Made by a program: the position numbers and the translations under genes. Below are positions 52,169 through 64,000 of a DNA stretch of 64,000 bases, in pieces (position 1 is the first letter of the stretch; each line of letters begins with the position of its first letter). The DNA lies in contig JXTB01000115.1 of assembly GCA_002914805.1 (NCBI GenBank), positions 144,717 to 208,716 of the forward strand, in the 5' to 3' direction. This DNA is from Parasponia andersonii. Taxonomy: Eukaryota; Streptophyta; Magnoliopsida; Rosales; Cannabaceae. Below the pieces are notes generated by a model. It did no database searches. It was not told where the DNA came from and saw only the letters and a list, made by a program, of their open reading frames with translations.

Positions 52169-55100
52169 TTATAAGAATTTCGTCCCGAAATTCAAGTACA
52201 AACCGAGAGTATGAGCAAGATCGTAAGAAATAGTCACTGGAAGCTTAATGAACACTCGACTATAGAATTTACGAGTAGTAAGCCGAACACGAGTTAATGA
52301 AAGTGTGTGAAACAGACACTCCTCACTTCTCATTAGAATCCCACCAACATACCAAACCTCACAATTGTATGGTATAAGGACATATACGAAGAGATACTGA
52401 ATTATAAGATAGCTCAACAATAGGTACAAGAATCTCAACACTTATAGTTAGAAACGACAATCTCAAATATATGAGTGATGAAAAGATAATGATAACTATG
52501 ATTAGAAGTCGAGAACATATGACTCTAAATACTGATTGTATGGCACCAAACTAGAACAACAGACCAAATGTCAGATATAAGAATACCGTCCCCCTGATCA
52601 TACCAGATCAACAATCTCTTGGGACATACCCATTTTTCTGCAACTAGTTCCCAGTTCTAGACAATCTTTGAGTCAATGACTCTAACAAGAGTCTCTTTTA
52701 CACGCACATAATGTGATCGAATATAGTTTAAGACGAAGTACAAGGATCCTTATGTTACACCACATAAGACAAATGAGCTTAGAGGTCGAAGGTTAAAAAG
52801 GGAGTTCAATGGTTCACAACCATTTTCTGCTCTCCGATTAGAGCGAGGAATAACACCAAAGACAAACCACTTCTAGTCAAAGACAAGACTAGAACACCCA
52901 AACTAGTAATCACCAATATAAAATATTAGTACAAACTTCAATCTCAAATGCAAGCATCCAAACATGAGAAATTTCAAAACTCTTATCCAGTGTAAAATTT
53001 CATTAGAGAAAACCAAAACAATGCTGATCCAAAGACTCTACAAGTCTGTAATATAAAGAAAAACTCCATGGATATAATCCAATACCCTGAAAATATGCAC
53101 ATGACAACTGAAATCCATACTTAACGCCCCAGAAATAAGGCTCTAATAGGATAGGCTGTCTGGTACCATACTCGAGTGACGCCTGTCTCTTATGCAACCT
53201 CACTTCAACTTTTAATAAAAACAATTTGTGAAAACCCCTGTTTTTGTTTTAAAAAGTGTTGGGGCGTAGGAATACTACACTAGTTCATGATATAGTTTTT
53301 CCCTGGCCAAAGGTAAACTAAACCTGAACTTTGAGTACCCTCTCACAACATAGAGGTAGAGTCCAATGACTCTAAGTAAAATCCATGAGTAGTCTCAATC
53401 TAATTACTATTTGTCATATAACAACATCCATACAATATATAAGTTAAACAAAATAAGGGATTTAAATCCAACTCAATATCAACATTTAGCAAAAGACTCA
53501 TTCCATGCATATACGATGAAAATCTCTGATAGTCTCAAGCATCAATCTACAAAGTTGAGTTATACATAGTAACCATTTAGTAAAACAAACATAGAATTCA
53601 TGAAAAGGACATTAGCATATTTTCCAAAATCAATAAACGGACATTTATTACATAAACTATACTTATTCGGTAAAATAACAAATGAGGCCATATTTAAATT
53701 ACTATGGTCAATTTTTTTTTTCCAAAACTAATAAAACACTTGGGCCTCAATCCAAATCACAACTAAATACTATAGGGTGTTCTTTGTAGAGTTATAAAAT
53801 ACTTTCCAAAGTAATCAAACAAGTTTCTCAAAAAGTTTGAAAGTTCACACTTCATTCAACATTTTTTTTAAAAAAAAATTTTGGTAGTTTAGAAAATATT
53901 AAAGTATGAAATATTATCAAAACATTTTCTCAAGGTAGGTAAAACAAACTCCAATTCTCATTTAACCTTTCAAAATAAATATTAATAGGTAATGGAGATT
54001 TATACTAGGCATAACAAACCAATTAATATATATATGAACTCCATAAACTGGAAAGCTAGAATCAAATTTTTAAGAAGAATATCACATACCAACATGCTCC
54101 ACTCAATGTTTGCCGAACATAAAGCCAATGCATATAACTCAAAACCTATCAAATATAAAACCAAGGCATATAACTCATTGCCTTTTACCGCTTTGAAAAT
54201 CTAAATGTCATTCTCCTCCCAGCTCTTCTCAGCAGTGGGGAGACTGGTCAAAACCAATCGTACAATGCCCAAAGTCCAATTAAAACAAGTCATGCGTAAT
54301 CTAATGCAACTTGTTCATACCGTGGAAAATCAAGTCAATATGAATTATTATACTAAATAGTCCAAAAAATACCAAGGGACCATGCATTAACCAACAAGGT
54401 AAACCACATCAAAGAAAATTTTAGAAGAGACATGCAATTTGCATCAAGCGCATAAGACAAAAGTGATAAGCTTCATAGAATTTAAATCAAAATTCCCAAT
54501 TCAAACATTCTCACCCAATAAGGATTTCTATAATGCAAACAGTCATATCAATTTTCATTCTCTAAGTAATATGTTTTAGCGAAAATTACAGGTATAAATC
54601 TTCAATCACATGCGTGAAGCCAAAGATTTTTCCCAAAATTTATTTTCAATCTACACCAAAGTTTTTCAAGTAGTCAAACTTGTAAATCAATTTACGAAAG
54701 CATTCATTTGATCTCTAATCAAGTATTAAGAAGGGATTGGAAAATGCTTAGTAATCTACTAAGCCCAAAGTTTAAAACAGAACTTGAAAAGTTTGATTTA
54801 TGAATATACATTTATAAAGACAAATTACTTTGGTCTAGAGATCTTTCAAATCAACACTTCTAAACGTAAAACAAAATCTTGCTAGTATACAAATAGGTCG
54901 GGTGGCTTTGTAAAGTTTAGTCTCAAAGTAACATTTTAGCTTAAAACAATACATCCTTTGAAAAAGTGTATTACTTTCACCATACCAATGCTCAAGTTTA
55001 AAATGTCCATAATTCCTTTGAAAACAAATATGTCACCTTAGTCAAATACAAGGTCTACATCATTCAAAATGCTAATTGTCAACTTGGCATTTTTTTTTTT

Positions 55101-55888
55101 AAAGTTCCAAAACCAAATGACCCGATTTTTAAAAATCCCACCAAACTCTTAACAAGTCAAGAATTCTCAACCAAAGAACTACAATAAAGAAACTTGGTGA
55201 AACTAAAGAAATGCAATTGCAATAGTTAGACAGTATATTCAATTACCAAAGCAAATCACTTAACTAATGAGCAGGCTATGTAAAAGTATCCTTAATACAG
55301 ACACTAAAACATAGGACCAAATCATAAGATATTCAAATCAAATGATCACGAAGATATCAATTCCAAGAAAATAAAGTCTCAATCACCTAAACACCAATGC
55401 ATCATAAGCAGAAATCCCTAAGCAAAAACAACCACAAAAAAATATTGCAACCAAAAGCGATAACTAAAACCCGAGAGACAACACATAGACAATCTATAAG
55501 AGAAGTAAAAACACAACAATTAAGACGTAAGATACCGGATTACTATCTTATAACCTACGAAGTCCATGTAGCCTACAACCTGAATGGACGGAAGAGTACA
55601 AGAACGAATATCCATTCGAAACGAAGAATTACGCTAAGAGCGGAAATCAATAGTCTCATGTCAAACCTGACACATCCAAGACTAAAATTTCTGGAAAATC
55701 ACCATCCCGAGGACACAAGAATTTCAACTTGAAGAGGTTTAAGAGAGGACTTGGAAGGAGTAGAACCAACAACAACTTATCTAGCCAGTTCCTAAATATT
55801 ATATGAGGTATTTGTCAAAACCATTTCCAAAATATTTTTAAACACTAAAAATTAACACAGGCTTGATCCCAGACGGATCTGTAGCCGT
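52169..55888 (-). other. Non-coding core of the LARD
   Basis: About 3.7 kb, AT-rich, with stops in all frames and no recognised domain. The short open stretches in it (for example about 111 codons at 55397-55732 on the plus strand) have no familiar motif. Conserved non-coding cores of this sort are thought to serve packaging and replication in LARDs (family knowledge). Confidence 0.75.
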
Positions 55889-55900
55889 GCTCTAATATCA
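55889..55900 (-). other. Primer-binding site of the LARD
   Basis: The plus strand reads GCTCTAATATCA. Its reverse complement TGATATTAGAGC matches the initiator Met site TGGTATCAGAGC at 10 of 12 positions. It lies 4 bp from the LTR. Confidence 0.8.
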
Positions 55901-55904
55901 AAAC

Positions 55905-58127
55905 TGTCACGACCAAAAATCTAACGCTGTGACTTTTAGTAATTTTAATTGAAATTAGTGATGAATAGTAGTTTCTAAAATTTTCAGAAATTATGTACTT
56001 GAAATTTAAGTTTAGTCCTCTAAAATAAGTAAATCACGAGATTGGACAGATAAAAAAAATTTTATGATATTATTTACCAGTTTTAAATTTCCAAGTAAAT
56101 TTTTCATTTTAAGATGAGAGAAAATCCTAATTAACTAGTTTAAAAACTTTTATTAATTCATGAAATTTAATAAAACAGTTCAAATTAAACCCTAGGCCTA
56201 AAGTTCAAATAATTTACATAAAATCATTTTATTTCCTAAGTACTCGATTGAATAATAAAAAACATCCTCATACATCTACTCAGTAATTATATTATTATAG
56301 GCTAAATAAATTTAATTTAAGAAAGGAAAATTGATACCGAGTACAAACCAACCAATGAAGAGGATTAGAACTACAAGCATATGCCAAACATGCTTGCCAA
56401 GCCATCAGAATAATTATCACAAAATAAGTCAACACCTGTAATGGGAGGAAGTAGGGGGTGAACACGAGAATGCTCAGTAGGTTACCCAATTTACCTTTTG
56501 GGAAAATCTTTGTATAATTCTCAAAACATCTGCATGGTTAGTAGTACCGAAAAATATTTCTATAAATATTAAGGATTTAAACCATTTACAGAAAACCATG
56601 CTAAAAACCAAAATCAGATATTCAGGTCAAAATATATAAAAGTCTCAATTAAAATAAACATAATGCACATCACATACATCAACATATCATATGAGCTATC
56701 ATCCTCTCATCACGACCAGAGCAACTATACTACATATATTGAGTACTCTCTACCTAACATCTATCTCTGGAAACCAGAGGAACACCCATGTATCTAATCC
56801 TACCGAACCAGAGGGGCACCGAATGCCTACGCCTACCGAATGGAGATAGTCAGAAAACAAACCCCGCGCGGGTTTATAAGCTCTCACCGAAGACGGGTGT
56901 ACTAGTCTGCCTACTACAATATCGTGATGCCTAAGACGACTCTTATGCATGATCATATGAAATGTGTAATATATATAGAGTCACAAACAATCATGCAGTG
57001 GTTTAACATTCTAGACATGCACTGGTTTTGAATTAAAATCCATTTTGTACTTTAAAATCCAAAAGTACAATTTTTATGGTTTTACCAAATTCCAAGTATA
57101 AAAACTTGTATAAAATCATATTTAAAAATATCTTGAGCAGTCTACAATATTTTACAAATTCATAGTTCATTAAAATAACTATTCAAATAATTCAATTTAA
57201 TAAAATCACGAAATTTCATTTTTCAGAATAAATTCCAATTTTAATGAAAATAATAGAAAACAAGGAAATTGAATCCCCTACCTCACTCAAATAGCGATAT
57301 CACGCTATTGGATGCTCAAGGTATCGATTGGACGATCGTTCGAAGGGTCGGAAACCAATTCCACGCTCTCAATTGCTCACCTGGGGAAACATCAACTTCT
57401 CAACAAAGTTTCGAGTCAATGAACAAGACCTCTTCATTGAATTTCTATTGTCCAAAATAGCTTAGTTAGTCATATAACTTGACTAATTCGGGTCTGAGCT
57501 GACACCGGACCAGTGATACACAAAACTAGACAAAATCTAAGTCGTTAAATATTGATTTTCGTGTCGGTCATCAAATATAGTCAATATATATATCAAACTT
57601 CTCCATTTTCCGAGTACATTCCAAAAATGACAACAAAAACAAAATCTAACGGTCGGATTAAAAAACTAAAATTCGAAACTCAAAAACACCCAAATCGGGC
57701 AAACGGGATCGTGAAATATATACCTTGAGGTTAATCTCGACGATATGAACCCAAAAAGCCCAAGAACACGACTTGAAACGGTCGAAATTTTCGCCAATTA
57801 AAAAAACTTCCAAACGGCCAAAAATGGCATTTTCCGGCAATGTAGCTCTCGGCGGTGACTGGGGGTGGGCGGCGCAGCTTCCTGACGACACGGGAGGAGC
57901 TCGCCGGTGACAGGCTTGGCCAGACGATGGGCAAGGTGGCAGTAGTGCTCCTTGGTCCTCTTTTGGCTAAGAGAACGAGAGGGAGGTGAGAGAGAGTGAG
58001 TTATCGGGAGGGGGGGAGCGGAGGGGAGAGAGAGAGTGTAATGTATGTATATATTTAATTAGTTTTTTTTTTGAAAAAAAATCTGGTCAAAAGACCATAT
58101 TACCCTTAAAAAAACTAGAATTTTACA
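55905..58127 (-). repeat. 5' LTR of the LARD
   Basis: 2223 bp, from TGTCACGACC to ATTTTACA on the plus strand. A GA-rich, GC-richer patch at about 57830-58040 is shared with the other LTR. Confidence 0.92.
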
Positions 58128-58132
58128 AAAAC

Positions 58133-58884
58133 TATGGATATACATCAATAGATTAGAACAATGAACTTGCACTTAACATTTGAAAAAATAGTAATTTAAA
58201 TAAGTTTCCATCTAAACATTACTCTTTTTTTTGGCTATTTTGGTTGAGCAATAATACGTTGTACTTTTTATAATGACTTTTTGTTTTATATATATTCAAA
58301 ATTATTAAAATAGTAAACAACCAATTCTGCTCATTCTTTATTACTCTTAGGAAAAAAGGAAATGAGTAAAACTAAGGCTAAAATGATTTTTTTTTTTTTA
58401 TGTATTCTCTTAAAATCTTAACTTTTTTTAAGAGTATTAAAGAATTCTTGACCTATAATCAAGACTTTTTTGATCATGAAAAATTTCTACGTAATAGTGT
58501 TCTCATAGTCAGAAAGCTCTTGACTATAAATTAAAATTAATATCTTGACATTTTTAAAAATATTATTTTTAAAAAAATTCACAAAATGTATTTTTTGGAC
58601 AAGTTACTCATACCCATAATATTTTATCTTGTTCTTAAAGTATCTAATAGGCTAATAGGCTTTCTTGGCATTTGGAATTATTAATATTATTACAATCATT
58701 TTTCTTACGGAGTCATATGCATGAATAGATGCAAATATTATATGAAACTTCATGTTTTTTTATTAAAACAATCTTACACGTACAGATCTGAACGTATTAA
58801 ATTCAATATTAACAATCATAGAAAGCTAAATGTTTTTTAATAACACATAAAAAGCCGAACATATTAAATTCAATAATTAGTCAT

Positions 58885-58926
<42 letters not shown>

Positions 58927-60430
58927 TTTTTTGGAAAATATATATAATAATCCTTTGTAAAATATTTGAAAAAGCCAAAAATTTGATATAATAACTATTT
59001 TTTGATGTATTATGAAAAAGTGACTTTTTAAATATATATACTAATATTAAACATTTTTTATAGTATATTTTCTTTCTTTTTCTTTTTGAAGGGAACTAAC
59101 TGTGTCTTTGGTTCTCCAAAAAAAATAGCTGTCTATTTGTTCAAAACAAACAATCTGTGATTCTCAAAAAAGATAAAAAAACATGTATATCCCAAATAAT
59201 AACCTAAAATCTAACCGTGTTATATTCTAAAAAAAAAAATCAAAACATTTTTTTTTAAAAAAAAAACAACCGTATGTATCAATTTTGATAAAACAAAATC
59301 CTTAAAAAAACCATTCAAATTTTTTTCCTTAAAAAGTCTTATTAGAACAAGGATTTTCTAAAAAATTTGAATGGAATGGAATAGTTTTGATTCTCTAAAA
59401 CATAGGAATGAAATAGTTGTAGGTTTTTTAACTTAATCAAAGTACTAATCTATGGAGCAAAAACAAAAAGCTTCATTAAAATATAAATCATATATATTTG
59501 TTTTCGAAAGATGAATAACTCTATTGGTCCTAAAATATATAAAAAAAAGAGTTTCATTTTAATCTTTAAACTTTAAATTTCATCATATTTATCTTTAAAT
59601 TATTCAAAATATTTTATTTAACTCCTTTTATTATATATTTTTTTTATTCTTAATAGAAAGAGAGCATGAGATGCAATTTCCCTTTTGTATTCTTGATTTT
59701 AATAAAATATCACATTTTAAATAATTCTGAAATACATTTCTTGTCCAATAGGTGTCTAATTTTTGTTCTAACCAATTATTTTGAAACTATTTAGATTTAT
59801 GTTTTAACTTCTTTATAGTGCAATTAAGCCTATGCTTTTGCGAATGAAATAAATATCACAGAAGAGCTGTGCTCCTTTTGTAAGAACTAAATGAAATCTT
59901 TAACAAAACAAGACTAAAATCAAATGGCCTAATTGGTTTCCGATATGGATTCATTTTTACGATTTCAAAACCTTTACCGATGAAGATTACTGCTGTCGTT
60001 TCCATCGTTGCCGGTGGAGAATATCGTTACGGTTATTTTGGATTCTTCCTTGTGGAACTTATATTTGAGATGTGGGACGAGGTAGGTAGGAAGGAGGGAT
60101 CATTGTCGGCTGGTCGTTAACGGAGAAGGAGAATCATCACCATCGCCAAGAAAGTACTGGTTTTGTTGTAGCCAACGAAAGAGGAACGAGACGAATTTAT
60201 TTATTTATTTATTAATAATAATTATTAATAAAGAAAGAAAGAAAAAGGAAAGAAAGAAAGAACGGAAAAAAAACACACATATATATATATATCATTTAAC
60301 ATATGGGATATACAAAATAATATGATTATCATAATGCTTCTAAAATAGTAGATATATAATCAGTAAAAACGCTATTCACATTCGCGGGGAAAAAAAAAAA
60401 AAACATAGCAATACTCCCTAAAATATAACC

Positions 60431-60464
<34 letters not shown>

Positions 60465-61379
60465 TGCATCTAAATTATTTCAAAAATAATAATAATGATA
60501 ATAACAACGTACCATTCTCAATAAAAAAAACCATGTTTTAGTAAGTTTTGAAATCGCCCAATTGATGACAATTTCAATATTTTTTAACTTAGGAAAAATG
60601 GATAGATAATGCAAGCAATAGCATTTTCAAAAGCATGTTTTTGTTAACAAAATTTGAATATCGTTATTTTGTTTCTAAGTTGCAAATCAATCAGGTACAA
60701 ACTATTTTTTCAAGGGTTTAAAAACCAAAAAAACAAGTCTTAAAATTTGACTAAAATAAGACTTTTTCTATGATTTAAGGTCTAATAAGGTCGTTTATCT
60801 TTTTCAAATAGCCTTATAATACATGATGAGGTAAGAATCCCAGTATAAAAAACAGAATATTAATGATCCACACGCGTCATAACTTTGCTATAAATATATA
60901 TGATTATAATAATCTTTTGTCTAAATTATAACTTAAGATTTTGTTTGGACATACGATTAGATTGAATTAACTAAATAGGATTGGAATGGATTATGTTGAA
61001 TTCAATACTATGTTTGGTAGATGATCATATTGGACTAAATTTTTTTAAAAAAATAATATTAGAAATTGAAACTTTAGTTTGAATTAAAATTTAATGACAA
61101 AATGTGAAAATATGTGGAAGTGTAATTTATAAATATAAAAATATAAATAAAAAAAAAAGAAAAGAAAAATCACAAGTCTTTAGTCGAGAGGACTCCATTC
61201 ACTCTTGCATTTCATTGAGTTCTGAAGCTGCTTGAACAACCAACAATGCAAACAATGAAAACTCAGAAAACGTATAACAAACATAGAGCACTCAAATTGT
61301 GAAATCAAACAATAAGAAACTCATAAAATGCTGCACATCTCTTCATCTCTTGATCTCTTGTGATGCCTCAGGCAAACCA
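58133..61379. other. AT-rich intergenic DNA with simple repeats
   Basis: No gene is recognised. It contains (TA)n at 58888-58924, a TTTA/GAAA-rich stretch at about 60200-60265 and (AAT)n at 60430-60462. A small GC-richer island at about 59975-60180 has no recognisable coding content. Confidence 0.6.
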
Positions 61380-64000
61380 TGTAAAATCCTAAATTTTTGT
61401 AAGTGTAATTAAGTAATTTTAGAATCAAAGGTAATTTAGTAATTTTGTATTTTCGGATTAATTAAGAATCTGAAATAAATTTGCTGTTGAATCTAGACAA
61501 AATAAAGTCTACATGCATTTGGGACAAAAGTGAAAAAGAAATTTCAAACTGAGGACAAAAGTGTAATTAATCAGGGACTAAAGTGAAAGAATTTTTTTAA
61601 AATTATGGGCAAAGTGGAATTTCAGAAGTTATTTTTCGGTCGAATCAGACTGTGCCACGTGTTCCACTGCTATAGTTTTTGAAAATTGCATAAAAACCCT
61701 CCATTTATTCTTCTTCTCCACGAAAGTCTCCAAACACCCACCTGCGGTTATTGTCCACCCGAGCCTCCACCGGCCGCCGCCGTGCCAGACGCGCCCACCT
61801 GCCGTGACCAGAAGATGCCGACGAACCAGTGCCATGTACTGCTGCCGTGAACTGTCGCCTCTCGCCGGAGAAATTGCAGCCCGAATTTCGCGCTACCAGA
61901 TCAGAAAATCGGGCACCGTTCCGCCGTCCGACGTCTGATCACCGCACCACTACCACCGTTGGATTCATCTCGACTCCAGCTTTTATTTTCGACCACTCTC
62001 GGCCTCCAACTCGGCTCCGATGAGAAGTTGACTACTGTAGAAATATTTTAATATTTAATTTTTGTGGTATTTTCGTAGTTATTTCGGAACTGAGTTATTT
62101 TTCCCGAGAAAATTATACCACGTAATAGAGGAGTTTGAAACATGAAATCTCATGATTTTGAAGTGTTAAAACGATAACCGGAAGATCATTAATTATCGGG
62201 ATGAAAATGTGGTATTTTTCTAATTATTTTCAAATTGTGGTATTTTTATAATTTTTGGATTTTTGAGCCCATTTAATGTTCGGGACCTCGAAATTGAGTT
62301 CTGACTTTGAATTTAGACTGAGTGAGGTTGGGACATAAAGTTTGATATAAAATCCACTATTTTCCGAAGTGGCACGAATATCGAGAAAATAGTTCGTGAG
62401 TTGCACTATTTTGCGTGCAGCGGCGCGGTCCCGTACCGGAACCTGTTTTTGACAAACTTTATATCTAAACCAACAGTTTTGGGTATTCAGAATTCAGTGG
62501 TGATCTCTGTTTCTCAATAAGACTCTGTTTGAAAAGTCAACTTTTCAAGTGAACGTGACGAGATTCGAAAACAACTGTCCGAACTACCTAGTGATCAATT
62601 GAGGATATTTCTAGCGTCGTTAGCCCAGCATAACTACAATCTTGAGGTAGGGGATTCAATTTCCTTGTTTTCTATTATTTTTATTAAAATTGGAATTTAT
62701 TCTGAAAAATGAAATTTTGTGATTTTATTAAAATGAATTATTTGAATAGTTATTTTAATGAACTATGAATTTGTGAAACATTGTAGACTGCTCTAGATAT
62801 TTTTAAATATGATTTTATACAAATTTTTATACTTGGAATTTGTAAAACCATAGAAACTGTACTTGTGGATTTTAAAGTACAAAATGGATTTTAATTAAAA
62901 ATTAGAGCATGTCTAGAATGTTAAACCACTGCATGGTTGTTTGAAACTCTATATATATTGCACACTTCATATGATGCATGAGAGTCGTCTTAGACATCAC
63001 GGTATTGTAGTAGGCGGACTAGTACACCCGCCTTCGGTGAGAGCCCGTAAACTCGTGCAGGATTTGATTTCTGACTATCTCCATTCGGTAGGCATAGGCA
63101 TTCGGTGCCCCTCCGCTTCGGTAGGAGTTGACACATAGGTGTCCCTCCAGATTTCAGAGATAGATGTCAGGCAGAAAGCACTCAATATATGTAGTATAAG
63201 TTGCTCTAATTGTGATGAGAGGATGAGAACTCATGTAATGTGTTGATTTATGTGATGTGCACTATGCTTATTTTATTATGGTTTTCTATCTATTTTAACC
63301 TAGATATATATCTGGTTTTGATTTGAGCATGATTTTCTGTAAAGATTTTCTATATATGTTTCGAATGCTCCATATTTATTAAAATGCTTCCCAGAACTAC
63401 TAACCATACAGTTATATTGAGAATTACTAAAAAGGTTTTTCTCAAAAAAGTAATTGAGTTTTCTACTGAGCATTTACGTGCTCACCCCCTACTTCCTTCC
63501 CCTTTCAGGAGTCAAATTATTCTGTGATAGATATTCGTGTGGCTTGGCAAGCATGTTTGGCAAATGCTTGCAGTTCCAGTGCTCTTCATTAGTTGATTCG
63601 TACTCTGTATCATTTTTCCATTTTCTAAGTAAAATTTATTTAGCCATTAGTAGTATATTTACTGAATGGATGTATGAGGATGATTTCGATATTTAATCGA
63701 GTACTTAGACATAAAAATGATTTTATGAAAATTATTTCAACTATGGGCCTATGGTTTTAAATTGAACACTTTTATTAAACATAATGATTTAAATAAAAAA
63801 TTTCTAAAATTTATTATTTATCATGTCTCTAAATTTAAAATTAAAAATACCTTAAAAATTTAAAACTAGTAGATAATGTTATAATTTTTCGAGTTGGTCC
63901 AATATTAAAATTTACTTACTCTTGAGGTCTAAAACTTAAATTTTAAGTACTCGACTTTTTCTGAAAATTTTAAGAATTTCTGTTTATCAATATTTTCATT
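61380..64000 (+). repeat. LTR of a gypsy element related to the LARD (cut by window edge)
   Basis: It starts TGTAAAATCC at 61380. From about 62640 to the window end it is the reverse complement counterpart of the LARD LTR from about 51300 down to 50000, including TTGAGGTAGGGGATTCAAT and the hairpin motif at 63467-63484. The first 1.2 kb differ from the LARD LTR, so it belongs to a sister subfamily. It is in the opposite orientation to the LARD. Whether an internal region follows cannot be seen. Confidence 0.75.

Larger units (their letters stand above)
49924..58127 (-). mobile_element. Large non-autonomous LTR element (LARD-type), gypsy-related
   Basis: Two direct repeats of 2.2 kb (49924-52157 and 55905-58127) flank a 3.75-kb internal region without recognisable gag or pol. 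Orientation is minus: the primer-binding site abuts the right LTR and the polypurine tract abuts the left one. The flanking pentamers AGAAC (49919-49923) and AAAAC (58128-58132) are a 4/5 TSD match. Long LTRs around a non-coding core define LARDs. The Met-type PBS and the shared LTR ends link it to chromoviruses such as the one at 10375-15697 (inference). In one 120-bp stretch the LTRs differ at about 13 positions, with fewer differences elsewhere, so it is probably a few million years old. Confidence 0.9.

Noticed and set aside
52169-52441. 90-codon minus-strand frame beside the LARD 3' LTR
   Set aside because: Apart from the short terminal remnant shared by many gypsy elements next to the polypurine tract, it shows no domain; not called as a gene.

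Overview
This window is plant nuclear DNA, most likely from a eudicot. Two intron-containing host genes sit among Ty3/gypsy and Ty1/copia LTR retrotransposons, SINEs, a MITE family and AT-rich intergenic sequence. There is no bacterial operon structure and no CRISPR array. The species cannot be named from the sequence alone.

Layout. 1-6416: a minus-strand Ty3/gypsy element of the Tat clade, cut by the left window edge. 6.4-10.1 kb: AT-rich DNA with two SINEs, each flanked by target-site duplications. 10.1-16.9 kb: a decayed copia relic split by a decayed gypsy chromovirus-type element. 18455-33166: a plus-strand gene for a secreted family 1 beta-glucosidase. It has 14 exons, phases agree at every junction, and the product is 524 aa. 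Its 6.3-kb intron 6 holds a fairly young copia element that itself landed in an older SINE-like retroposon. 34730-41718: a minus-strand gene for actin-interacting protein 1 (AIP1), with 6 coding exons and 609 aa. Its introns carry a LINE relic and a MITE. 43152-43394: a second copy of that MITE, inverted. 43877-45986: a solo LTR with perfect TSDs. 46.9-47.5 kb: a gag-like relic. 49924-58127: a non-coding element with long LTRs (LARD-type), minus strand. 61380 to the right edge: a related LTR in the opposite orientation.

The two host genes are convergent and functionally unrelated. The glucosidase would act in the secretory pathway, vacuole or apoplast on a glucosylated metabolite. AIP1 acts in the cytosol with ADF/cofilin on actin filaments. 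Both reading frames are intact despite heavy transposon load in their introns.

I found no convincing undescribed molecular system. The observations most worth a second look are: (i) a MITE family whose two copies both sit inside (TA)n tracts; (ii) an inverted-repeat motif kept in six LTRs that have otherwise diverged; (iii) the large LARD and its relatives; (iv) nested insertions inside a glucosidase gene that still looks intact; and (v) that glucosidase's altered active-site neighbours and additional first intron. All calls rest on reading the sequence by eye; no database search was run.
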